From Mallotus nudiflorus (taxonomy: Eukaryota; Streptophyta; Magnoliopsida; Malpighiales; Euphorbiaceae), in contig CANTUR010000835.1 of the NCBI GenBank assembly GCA_947683625.1, positions 1 through 64,000 on the forward strand: DNA of 64,000 bases, given 5' to 3'. Position 1 is the stretch's first letter, and the number at the start of each line of letters is the position of its first letter. The notes below the pieces were generated by a model. It saw only the letters and a list, made by a program, of their open reading frames with translations. It did not search any database and had not been told where the DNA came from. Made by a program: the position numbers and the translations under genes. This document shows, one piece after another, positions 1 to 11,455 of the stretch.

Positions 1-249
1 TGATGAATAAGTGGAAATATAACATAAAATATTTGTTAGTTATAGTGCAGATACAGTGAAAAAGCTGAGGGAACCTGTTCAAAAGTTGTAAACTGGTTCA
101 GGGCACTATATTTTCGTATTGTTCTGTTTGAAATACAGGTTTTGCCAATTTTAATACATAACTATAATTTTCCAATTTTGGATATTCATTTGAATAAAAA
201 AAGTTGATGTCTTTTTTCCGGTATTTTTGAATCAACAAGTTTTCTGCTA
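1..249. other. AT-rich DNA, no gene recognised
   Basis: This stretch lies left of duplicated block copy A and is not shared with copy B. A 67-codon open frame on the minus strand (98-301) is rich in Lys, Asn and Phe, as expected from AT-rich DNA, and matches no family I recognise. Confidence 0.5.
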
Positions 250-832
250 CATTAATAAAGGCATGTAAAAAAAATTTATTGAAATTTTTTTTTTCTATCA
301 TTTTATGTTTATTTATAAATTATGTATCTTCACAATTTTTTTACATTAGTAAAACATAAAATAAATTTTAAAAATGTAGAAACCAATTTATTTTTTTATG
401 GTTGGTTTATTATTTCTATTTTAATTTTGTTATTATCTCTAGTTAATAGTTTTTATTTTCAATTTTTTATGTCAATTCTTATGAGAATATTAATGAATTA
501 ATCATATTAATACTAATTAAATATTATTTTCATAATTTTTGAATTTAATATATGAAAAATCTTGTCAAATATATGTGTTCATGACTAGCTATGAAGCATT
601 AAGCACAAACTAATTGTTACATGTAATTTTTTTAATTTTTAATTTTATGTTTTATTAATTATATTGTATAAATTTGTACTATTTTTTTTGTGTAAACATG
701 TATAAAATATATTATGGAACTTTCTCTTTATAAATTTTTTATAATTATTTGATAATTTACAAATTAATTTTATTGTTGATGAAAAATTTAATATTTATTT
801 ATTTTTGTTATTTTAATTATTTCATATATATT

Positions 833-1261
833 AACAATTTAAAAAAAATCAATTACATAACTTATACATTATCCTTTATTTACCAAATAAGATTAACAAT
901 AAAATTAATTGTTACTCTCTTAATAACTATGCCTGTAATAATTACACCTATTTAATTAACTCCGATCTAGACGCACCCTTAATGTTAGTGTTTGTAAGAG
1001 AGAGAATCGCATCCTTAATATTAGTGTTCGTAAGAGAGAGGATATATATGTGTATATAATTAAAATAATATAAATAAATAAATTATTAAATAACAATTTA
1101 AAAAAAATCAATTACATAATTTATACATATCCTCTATTTATCAAATAAGATTAACAATAAAATTAATTATTACTCTCTTAATAATTATGCTTGTAATAAT
1201 TACACCTATTTGATTAACTTCGATCTAGATGCACCCTTAATGTTAGTGTTCGTAAAAGAGA

Positions 1262-1275
<14 letters not shown>
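833..1275 (+). repeat. Tandem duplication, period 259 bp, inside copy A
   Basis: A segment beginning AACAATTTAAAAAAAATC at 833 recurs at 1092 and runs through a shared GATCTAGA..CACCCTTAATGTTAGTG motif (near 965 and 1225). The first unit also holds a smaller internal duplication of CCTTAATRTTAGTGTTYGTAAGAGAGAG. Copy B carries one unit only (near 21620-21810), so this duplication arose after the A/B split or was lost in B. Confidence 0.8.

Positions 1276-1296
<21 letters not shown>
1264..1296. repeat. (AT)n microsatellite
   Basis: Near-pure alternating AT of about 33 bp at the end of the 259-bp tandem duplication. Confidence 0.9.
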
Positions 1297-1299
<3 letters not shown>

Positions 1300-2878
1300 C
1301 GGGAAACATGTCGCAACTCGTAACATGTATTCCTGTTGTGGATGGGGGGAGTAATGTCTATTTTTCCCCTCAAGTCAATTTTATTTTATTTTGTAATATT
1401 TTTTAAAATTTTTTTTGATGAATCTAAAATTTGATTTGCACATGAGTGAACCCGTCATGTAAAGATTTAATATCTGTAGATTGTAATTTTTTTGTAATAA
1501 TTAAATGACATTATTTTTCATTTTTGTTTTTAAATTTTAATTTTTTGGTGAAAATATATATATTTTTTTGAAATCTAAAACTTAAATTGCATACGAATAA
1601 ACATATCGTATAAGAATTTAAACACCCACAATTTATAAATTTTTTAATAATAAAATGAAAAAAATAATAATTCAAAAGAGATATTATTATTTTTTATATA
1701 ATGGATAGCAACGCATTGTAGCAGATAAAATATATATTTTATTACATATGAAAAGAGGACATCATATTAATAGATTCCATCCAAAAATAGAACACTGTAT
1801 AACCAATTTCACTCAAACACCTATAATAATAATTAAAAAATTAAGTTTAATGATGACCCAAATTTTTTCAATTTAAATTATTTAATCTAGCAACGTCATC
1901 ATCCCACAATTATGTATATATTTTTTGATATTAGGATAAAAAAAATAATATATATTACAAGTAACGATATTTATAACAGCTTATAATATTTATAATTTTA
2001 TGTCTTTATTTTTTTATTTATAATATATATATAAATTTATAGATTAAAAGTGTTTAAATTCTTTCACTTCAAATTTATCTATATGTATCTTAAAAATTTT
2101 TTTGAGAAAATTAAAAAATTATAATGATAATTATCGAAAATAGTGGTATCATTATAGACTACGTTACTCGCTGCATGTATCAAAGTCTTGATATAGTGTT
2201 TTACAACTCACGACCCTTAATGTGATGACAATGACAATGATGTAAATAGCTTAAATTGAAGGTCGAAAAGGTGTAGCCGACTGGATAATCACGTGATGAT
2301 GACAGATAGATAGAGTCATGAAGTGGAATCTCTTCGTAGATTCTAATTCTATGTCCTCAAGAACCCTTGAAATTTCTCTATCTTATTAATTGGAGTCCCA
2401 CTGATTTTAATATGCCTTTTTTAATTTTTTTTTTGAAAAATATGCATTTTTTAATTAATCGTTGGAAAGTTCTTCATTTCACATTTTCTATGGTTTTTAT
2501 TGAGCTTTCCATGTACTTTTTTTATTATTATAAAAATTGTATAAACTAAATATTTATAAATTATATAATATAAAATAATTATTTTCTTTTAAATTATAAA
2601 AATTAATTCTACTTGTAAATTTTGGATCCTACACTTTTGAAAAAAAGTGGCTGCTAATTTTTACCTCATTGATCAATTTTTAATATAATGACATTAACTT
2701 AATTTTAGTTACTTCCATAAATTAGATTCGATTCGATAGAGAAGTTAATTATCAAAAATTCAAACTATATAGGTTGGACGTAAATCCAACTTTATACTCA
2801 ATAAGGAATTTGATAATTTTATCAACTAACTATTAGCTATATTAGAACTGTACTTATTTAAACTTATTTAGAGTTTAA

Positions 2879-2884
<6 letters not shown>

Positions 2885-2913
<29 letters not shown>
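2885..2913. repeat. (AT)n microsatellite
   Basis: About 29 bp of alternating AT within copy A. Confidence 0.85.
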
Positions 2914-2918
<5 letters not shown>

Positions 2919-5140
2919 ATCTTTTATTATTAAAAAGTTATGTACTTTTGAATAATTTATAATTTAATTTTTTTTACCTCTAATGAAAATTTAAGTGTGT
3001 TCATATTCATTAAAACTAAAATAAAAAATTTTCTCTTTATCATTATCGGAAAAAATAGAGAAATCATTAGGCGCTATAGATTTTATCACTTAAATTGTAA
3101 CAATTTATGAAATGCTAAAATTATTAAGAAAAATCATACAAGTCTAATGATAAAATGCTAACATTATAAAATATAAAAAATCTATATGTATTTTTTTCAA
3201 ACTAATTATAGTAAATGAAATTTTGAATTACCAAAATTCTTAATGCAGCTCATTTCTCATATGGATGAACAAATTTTTCTTTTTGGTTAATTGTTAGCAT
3301 GTTAGAATAGAAACTGTATAACCCATTATAGAGTAATTAAGTGATTATTTCTTTTAAAAGATATTTTAAAGTGTAGAGTTTAAATTTTACCATTATTAAT
3401 TTTTAAAATTTATTGGACATGAATTTATAAAATTTATTTATTCAAATTTAAAAGAAAAAACTATTTTTACTATGTAATTTATCAGTACTTAGGTAATATA
3501 AACTTTATATATATATATATATAGAGGTCTGAAAATTCAGATTTCATTTCTTAAAGAAAAAAGCTATAAAGCTGTGTGAGCAAATTAAGAAGTTGGAAGC
3601 AAATCAGATTGAAGTTTATATTTTCTGGCTGTATTTTCTTGAAAGTGTGGGAACCAATTCGCACTATAATGTCAAGTTGCTTATTTTGGGTGTGGTTTCA
3701 AGAGCACATATGCAATTGACTTTGCTGGTCAAAGTTGATATTTTTTGCTCATCCTCGTCCCTTTTGCAAATATTATCTTTTATTTATTTTTTTTTAAATG
3801 AGAAATGAATCTCTTGAAGACATTAAGAATTTGGCTGTCCTGTCTTAATTGTGGAGGGTCCTACTTTGCTGCTTTTGGCCTTTCAAATTTAAGTTCCCTT
3901 GACTTCTGCCCATTATTTTTAGAAATATACGTATCTCAAATTAAATTACTATTGGGTAGTATAATAATATAATTTCTTTTAAGCTATCAATAAATTAAGA
4001 ATTCAATTCTTAAATTCTCCTATATTTTTCAGAAAAAAAATTGCTAGTTTTCTTCAAAATTTTATTGAGAGTCTCAAACTATATTTACTTATTACAAAGT
4101 TATTAGTTGATTTAAGAATATAATAGAATAAGTTAGTAAAATAAATATTAAAATTTTCAATGAAATGCTAATGCTTATAGGTAATTATAGTTAACTCCGA
4201 CGGGTGTTTTTGAGCAAAAGATGAGGAAAATAACGATCTCGTTTTATTTATGCTTTCAAAAGATTATATTATTAGATTGTTGAATTTTTTATTAGTTAAT
4301 TACGAATGTTAAGCAGTTAAATAATAACTAATTTTATAATAATTAAATTTTTTTTTAGTATTATATGACATGACAATATAAGATTCCACTTCTCTTATAG
4401 GAATTACGGTTGCATATTATAATTTCTCTTATTTAATGTGTTCACTTTATGGGAGTAAAATATCTTCCTCCACAACTATGATTATCTATCTCTTATTGAA
4501 TGACATCAAATCATATGCTAAGGTTTAATAGTTGATGTTTTCCTAAGAATATATTCAAGCCACCAACTTTTTTTCATTTGATGCTTCTAAAATTAAACAT
4601 TAAAAAAAGGGAAAAAAAAGTAAAGCATATATGATACATGCGTGTTAATTATACTAATTAGTGGCATTATGATTACCATGTAGAATATGAGCAAATTTTA
4701 AATGAAATCATTTTTATTTTTTATATAAATATTTTGTAAGATGACAAATTATTAGATATCCATTTGTTTGAACTACAACAAACAAAAACATAAAATTTAA
4801 TATACAAGTAATCTTTTGAACTTAGTATTTTTTATCAGTTAATAAAACTTATCAAACACTTAAATATTAATTGAAGTATTCAAATGATATATTTTTATTA
4901 GTTAAGAAACTATTTAAACATCTTAATTTGTTAAAAAAAATTATAAATAATGTTTACAGTGAATTGAGGTGTAGAGAATACACTAATGAAACGTGCTAAA
5001 TCTGAAAAAATCACACATATATTAAGCTAAAAATAATGATAATAATATTACAAGTTGCAATTTTCATAATTAATTCTTTATACTCCAATGGAAATAAATC
5101 ATTCTGTTTATTCAAGAATCAATAATTATAATAAGGATAA

Positions 5141-6392
5141 TGATACATGTTATTAGTAGTGACATGAATAGTTATTATTAGATAAAGAAATGAGGAGAAA
5201 CTATAAAAAAAAAAAGAAAAAAAAGGATTTGCCAGTCAATTTGTTATTTTAAGTTTTGTTGTTGCAATTGACATTTAAGATATAGTTATTAGTTGAAATG
5301 GTTATGGTCTTACGGTCTTGTGATCAAGTCTTAAAGTCATGATGAATTTTTGCTCTCTTCTTCAATGCATTTAGACTTTTTAAATTTTTATACTTTCTCT
5401 CTTAATATAAAATAATTAAAAAAATACTCTAAAACTTAATCTTTTTAACAATTACAAAATTAAAGAAATAGTAAAACATTGAACTCGTCATCACTTAAAT
5501 TATTAGAATATAAAATAAAGACTAATCTAATCTAAAAGTTAGAGGAATGAAGCCATCATCAAAGGCCATGATTTGGATTCCTTATGAATGAAATGCACCT
5601 CGTGGCGTTAATTTAGATGAAAAAAGGAAGGTAACTATTGATCCTAACTTTTATGACATAAGGTATTTTAGAGCACGAGTAATGGTTAAATTTTTACAAA
5701 CACCAATGATATTTGATTTAATTGCGCGGTCAAATTTTTACGGGCACAGATAATATTAAATTTAGTAATCAAGTTTTTGTGGCATTATTCAGAAGTTCAA
5801 ATTCAAATCCCTAAAAATATTTCCATAAGCTATGCCCTGCTCAAGTTGTGGAGAAAAGATGGCAGGACAATTTTAATTCACATCTTGATTTCAGTTTGTC
5901 TAGAAAATAAAATAAACTGTTTTTTCCTATCTCATTTTCTTCTCTCGCGCCACTGCCTGTTTTTCTCTTCTACAACTTGTTTTCTTTTGGTGATTTTTGG
6001 TTTTTTTTAACAAAATCATCACTTTTTTTTTGTTTTTTATATTTAATAAATAAATATTGTGGATCTAAGTGTTAATTTTAAATTTTGATGAATAGTTTTT
6101 TTTTTTTAAAATTTTGGTTATATGTTTTTATAGTGGTTAATAATTTTGTGTGAATTTATTTCATAGCTTAAGTGCTTAGATCAATCCACTGGAGTAGTTA
6201 TATGGTAGATCAAGAGACTGTAATGATGAAAATTTAAAAAATATAGTTAAATTATATTTCGATATGATGCTTTCAATATATATGAGAAGCAGATGGCCAA
6301 ATAAAATTTTTTCTAGGAATTGTTAGTTGTTAGGGTGAGTTTGTATAGAGATTAAAAGAGAGTAAATCTTACTTGTGTAATGCATTAACTTT
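5141..6392. other. AT-rich intergenic DNA without recognised gene
   Basis: Sequence between the end of block copy A and the left LTR of the Sirevirus-like element. It holds homopolymer runs of A and T and one 77-codon open frame (5777-6010) that resembles no known family and is low complexity at its end. I see no splice-consistent gene or terminal repeats. Confidence 0.5.
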
Positions 6393-7701
6393 TGAAAGAA
6401 CCTCAGAATAGGGGGTGAATAAGGCTAATGAGGGTTTTAGTAAAATAAAAAGGATTTTAAGGAATTAAACAAGAACTAAATGAATGTTGATAAGGAAAAA
6501 TGAAGAACACAATGATTTAAGGAGTTCGGTTTCAATAACAATTTTACATATTTACCTAATTTATCCCCAAATTAGGATTTTCAATCATTCACAATCTTAT
6601 TCATAAGATTGAGATTACACAAAAGTTTTAGAGATCACTATTATAATCTTACAACTTGAGTTTTTAAAGCTCACTCAAAAACCAAATCTAAAGTGTTTCA
6701 ACGGACAACACTTAAACCAATTCCTTTTAGAATAGAATCTCACTTCCCGTTTTCTTAATCCTAATCTATTCTAATACTCATAAACTCTCATAAGAGTCAC
6801 ACAAATACAAAAATTGTTTAAGAGAAAATTTGAGAGCTTAATTGAATGCTTAAGAAAGAATGAATAATAAACAAGTTTCTTAAACCTTCAATTGAACTCT
6901 ATAGAGTGTTTATATAGGTAAACACTAAAAAATATGGCTATTGGATGTATCAAACATGTCTCCAATGTCTATAATTGATTTTTTAATCATCTTGAACTTA
7001 TTTCTATTAGAACGCCGCTCACGATCATGAGGAGTAAGTCCTAGCTCATGAGGAGTGAAATACTAGCTGTTGCATTCAAAAATAACCATTTAGAGCTGTT
7101 AGGACTGACCTCAAAAGTTGATATTTACTCCTCACAATCATGAGGGCAACTCATGAGGAGCACTGATCATTTTGTCAAAAATGAGCTCTTAATGCACTAA
7201 CAGGGGACAACTCATAACCTGTTCGTGAGTTGCTCGTGAGTAGAACTAAAAATGATTGAATCAGCTAAAATTTCTTCATAAAATTATAGATAATTATCTT
7301 ATCTTCCCATATCACTTTGAATCACCTCAATTGAACCTATGTAGCTCAAGATATTACTGAAATACTGAGAGCTGTGCAACTTAAAATGAAAGCTACATAT
7401 ACTCACTTCAACTCAAGATTTGCATACACAACTGAGCTCATATTTTGACAAGTAAGCTCAATTAAGAAAACTTAAGATGTCTACTTAAAAAATGGAGAAA
7501 ATCATTTTCTCATTATAGAGCTCTAAAGATGTCAACAAGCCTCCTTGAATCTTAGAGGTCGAATTAGCCCAAAAGATTACTATATATCCAAAAATATATA
7601 TTTTTGGTATATAATTTTCTACATACTTAGTTGAAATCATTAGTATTAAAATTGTTTGTCAAAGTCCAAAATAAGGAGTTTGATCACGTAAATGGCCAAC
7701 A
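6393..7701 (-). repeat. 3' LTR of Sirevirus-like element
   Basis: The plus-strand copy starts TGAAAGAACC and ends GGCCAACA; its partner is 17650-18949. Diagnostic shared blocks are GGGGGTGAATAAGGCTAAT, TATTTCTATTAGAACGCC and CACTAACAGGGGACAACT. It contains repeated CATGAGGAG and CTCATGAGGAG words. Confidence 0.88.
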
Positions 7702-9358
7702 ATCTCCCCCTTTTTGGCTTTGACAACAATTTGAAAAGATAATAAATAATGTGTGTGTGTGTGTGTCAAAAATAAATAACGTGTATAAGCATTTTAAATT
7801 AAAATAGCTCACCCTTTAAAATAAATAAATGCAATAAATTTCTCTCCCTTAATATATGCATAAATTCAATATCATATACCAAAACATGGAAGAATTAACA
7901 GAGCATATATAAGGATTTAAAGAAGTTGAACCTTTTTTTAAAAAAAATTAAATAATTATAAAGGAGATGATTTTAAGAAACGATACCAATTTGAAAGATA
8001 GTCAAAAACATGTTCTCCTTTATATGAAAATATATTTCTTTATTTCTCCCCTTTTATAGACATGATAAGAAATATAAATTTAATATTTTAATCCCTTTTG
8101 TCAAAAATAAAAACAACATAAAATTTTAACAATAACATGGCCGAACATAACAAATGTATTAAAAACATGATAACATGATGATAACAAGATCATTAAAATA
8201 AATTGTTAGGTAATTTGAAGGAAATAATTTCAAACACATATACATTTAGTGCTACTAGAATGTATCACAAAAATAGTACATATAGAAGGAAATAATTTCA
8301 AACACATATACATTTAGTGCTACTAGAATGTATCACAAAAATAGTACATATAGCACTAAGTTGAAACTTAAGAAACTTAACTGTCACATGATCATATAGA
8401 GTTTACCTAGTTAACATACATGATCATGTGGCACTTAGTATATTACAAACACTACATAGCTTCTTCTCTCCCTTTGGCAAAGACAAAAAGATAAAGAGAA
8501 ATGAACCTAAATGAACGAAAAATTCTAGAGGAAATAAAAGATCACGAACCACAACAATGAAAATAAGAATATACCAAATCTTTATAAAATTCATGTCATA
8601 CACAAACAAAGTAAGCAAAATAAGACTTTTATTATAAGGACAAAGCTAGTCACACTTACATTATTACTATGCCTGCATAAACAAAATTATGAAAAAAAAT
8701 TTAAACAATTTTCTCCCCCTACAGAAAAATAGTAAAATAGAATAAGATTTGGATAAAAAAAATTGATATCAAGGAAACACTTTCATATAGTAATGTCACT
8801 AATATAAACACATATTTGGTAAAAAGAATTTTCTCCTTTAAAAGAAATTAACTAAATACACATTCAAATTTAATTTTTCTCTTCCTTTGTCAAAATGCAA
8901 AAGAAAATTATAAAGGAAAATAAAAAAAATTAATGAAAAGGATAGAGTTATAATGATATTAAAATACTAATTGTAAACTGAAGAGAAATATAATAAGACA
9001 TAAAACTAACAGCTCATGACTTATATCCAGAAAATAAACCGAACGTAAACTATCATAAAATAATTATAAAGGTAAACAAACAACTCAATGCTTAGAAATG
9101 GAAAATATATTGAAAATAAACCACACAGAAATTGACAACAATTAACAAAAACATATAAAAAGAAACTAGTCTTGATGAGGAGTTGGAGGAATTTTTTTAA
9201 AAAAATCATAATACATATTTAAACATATATAAATGCATGACAATTAAATTTTTTTTTTATAAAAATTTTAAGATCAAATTTAGAACATTTAACAATCAAA
9301 GTAATCAATAAGCACAATATGATTTCACATGAAAATAGTCCAACCATATAGCATAAAA
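7702..9358 (-). other. Non-coding 3' region of Sirevirus-like element with repeated polypurine-like tracts
   Basis: Between RNase H and the 3' LTR I see no coding sequence. Pyrimidine tracts (purine on the element's sense strand), several followed by TTTGGC or TTTGTCAAA, recur near 7705, 7845, 8050, 8465, 8711 and 8880. Sireviruses are known for multiple polypurine tracts here. It also holds a (TG)n run at 7751-7766 and a 68-bp perfect tandem duplication. Confidence 0.65.
8218..8353 (+). repeat. 68-bp perfect tandem duplication
   Basis: Units 8218-8285 and 8286-8353 look identical and begin AAGGAAATAATTTCAAACAC. Perfect identity inside an element whose LTRs differ by about 15% means the duplication is much younger than the insertion, or is an assembly artefact. 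Confidence 0.92.
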
Positions 9359-10018
9359 TCAAGACACACTAGAACTATTAATCATACTAAGCTCATGCTT
9401 AATAAAATTCATTCTTTCCTCACAAAAAGGCTTGGTAAAAATATCAGCTAATTGATGATTAGTATCAATAAATTCAAGAAAAATATCATTGTTTTGCACA
9501 TGATCACGTAAGAAATGATGTTTAACATCTATATGTTTTGTTTTAGAGTGTTGAATGAGATTTTTGCTAAGATTTATAGCACTTGTATTATCACATTTAA
9601 TAGAAATGTGATTAATATCAATGTTATAGTCCAAAAGTTATTATTTTTGCCATAAAACTTATGTGCAGCAACAACTAGCCGCCACATATTCTACTTCAAC
9701 GGTGGATAAGACAACCAAAACGTGTTTCTTACTAAACCAAGAAATTAAGTAATTACCTAAGATTTGAAAAGTTATAAAAGTGATTTTTCTATCTAGTAAA
9801 CTATCGGTAAAGTCTGTATCAAAATAACTAATCATGTCAAAGGAACAACTCCTAGGATACCAAAGTCTTAAATATACTATACCATAAAGATATTTGAAAA
9901 TTCTTTTGATAGCATTTAAATGGGACTTTCTAGGACTTGATTGAAATATAGCACATAAGCAAGTAGTAAACATAATATCAGGTCTACTAGCAGTTAAATA
10001 AAGAAGGGATCCGATCAT
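9359..10018 (-). pseudogene. copia RNase H domain (broken), Sirevirus-like pol
   Basis: Two minus-strand frames cover this domain: 9659-10018, starting MIGSLLYLTASRPDIMF, and 9359-9634, containing KCDNTSAINLSKN, KHIDVKHHFLRDHV and ADIFTKPF. These are standard Ty1/copia RNase H signatures. The CDNTSAINLSKN and HHFLRDHV spellings fit the Sirevirus group. A stop and a frameshift near 9640-9660 split the domain, so it is not functional. It belongs to the element bounded by 6393 and 18949. Confidence 0.85.
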
Positions 10019-10029
10019 TTCTTTAAATC

Positions 10030-11096
10030 ATTTTTCATTAATAGATTTACCATTCTCATCCTCATTGAGTTTGGTTATGGTGCTCATAGTTGTCTTACTT
10101 GATTTAACTCCGTCCATGCCAAATTTTTTGAGAATGTCCCTAGCGTATTTAGTTTGATTGATGAAAGTCTCATCTTTTCATTGCTTGATTTGTAGTTCAA
10201 GGAAGAATTTAAGTTTTTCCATCATCCATATCTCGAATTTTCCTTGCATTAACTTAGAAATCTCCTTACACAAGTAATGGTTAGTAGCACTGAAAATAAT
10301 GTCATCAATATAAATTTGAAAAATTAATAAATCATGATTGGATTTCTTTATAAAAAGAGTTAAGTCAAATTTTCCTTTAGAATTTTTTTTTAAAAGAAAA
10401 TTACTCAATCTTTCATACCAAGCTCTTGCAGTTTATTTCAACCCTTATAATGCTTTTGAAAGTTTAAACACATGATTAGGAAAATCCAAAATTTAAAAAC
10501 CCGAAGGTTGCTTAACATACACCTCATCTTACCATTTAAAAATGCACTTTTAACATCCATTTGATAAAGTTTAAAATCCATGAATAATGCAAATGCAAGT
10601 AGCACTCTAACAGCTTCTAACCTTGCAACCGGGGTAAAGGTTTCATTATAATCAATGTTTTTTCTTGATTATAACCTTTAGCCACTAGTCTAGCTTTGTT
10701 CTTAATTATGACACCTTATTCATTCATCTTATTTTTAAACACCCATTTGGTGCCTATAATAGGATAACGTTTTGGTCTAGGAACCAAGGTCCAAACCTTA
10801 TTTCTCTTAAATTGATTTAACTCCTTTTACATAGCAAGGACCTAAAATTCACTACATAAAGCATCATCAATATTTTTGGGTTCAATTTAAGAAATGAAGG
10901 CTTGATTAACAATAGACTTAACTTTAGATCTATTAGTTATCCATTTTGTAGTGTCACTTATGATAAGGTCTTGAGGATGAGCTTTCTTAAATTGTCAATC
11001 CTTTGAAAGTTCATCCTTCAAGATAGATTGAGATATATCCTTATTTTCCTCCTTGCTTAGACCTTCAAGTTCCAAAGGCTTAGTAGCATTTTCTTC
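10030..11096 (-). pseudogene. copia reverse transcriptase region (broken)
   Basis: On the minus strand, 10178-10408 encodes a fragment with YIDDIIFSATN, matching the YxDD catalytic box of reverse transcriptases. Flanking sequence keeps readable pieces of the same domain in shifting frames, such as the palm lead-in near 10560-10640. There are many stops. The order between integrase and RNase H is as expected for Ty1/copia. Confidence 0.8.
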
Positions 11097-11447
11097 TTAA
11101 GTATCCACAATCTCATTGTTACCTACAAGATCATCAATACTATAAACATCCTTTCTAAGATCAAGTGAATTTGATTCATAAAAAACAGCATGCATTGATT
11201 CTTCAACTACTAAAGTTCTTTTGTTAAATACTCTATATGCTTTGCTAAAAGTAGAATAGCCTATGAAAATTCCTTTATAAGATTTAAAGTCAAATTTTCC
11301 AAGATTATCCTTGGTATTTAATATAAAGTACTTGCATCTAAATACTCTTAGATATGAGATTTTGGGTTTTCTATTGTTCCATAACTCATAAGAAGTTTTA
11401 TTTAATATTGATCTTTTAAAAACTCTATTTGAAATATAACAAGACAT
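11097..11447 (-). pseudogene. copia integrase C-terminal part (fragment)
   Basis: A minus-strand 116-residue frame with ISNRVF, SYELWNNRKP, LRVFRCKYFI and KSYKGIFIGYS, typical of the end of the Ty1/copia integrase core and the following conserved stretch. Its upstream part lies beyond the solo LTR at 11456-14637, which cut the integrase in two. Confidence 0.85.
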
Positions 11448-11455
11448 TTTAATGC

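Larger units (their letters stand above)
250..5140 (+). repeat. Segmental duplication, copy A (OPT-upstream-like block)
   Basis: A long non-coding block that aligns collinearly with 19070-26075, apart from insertions. Shared landmarks include a stretch ending in TATGTTTATTTATAAATT near 300 and near 19090, TCACGTGATGATGA near 2290 and 22600, and GTGTGGGAACCAATTCGCAC near 3645 and 24440. A shorter, later part is also found just before the intact OPT gene (35850-36675). I infer ancestral OPT upstream sequence. Copy A no longer has an OPT exon beside it; similarity fades after about 5140. No coding potential is seen inside; the open frames are short and low complexity. Confidence 0.8.

Noticed and set aside
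3593..3808. 71-codon frame in the conserved island of block copy A
   Set aside because: The frame is not preserved in copy B (24410-24600), where indels break it; the DNA conservation is noted as a finding instead.
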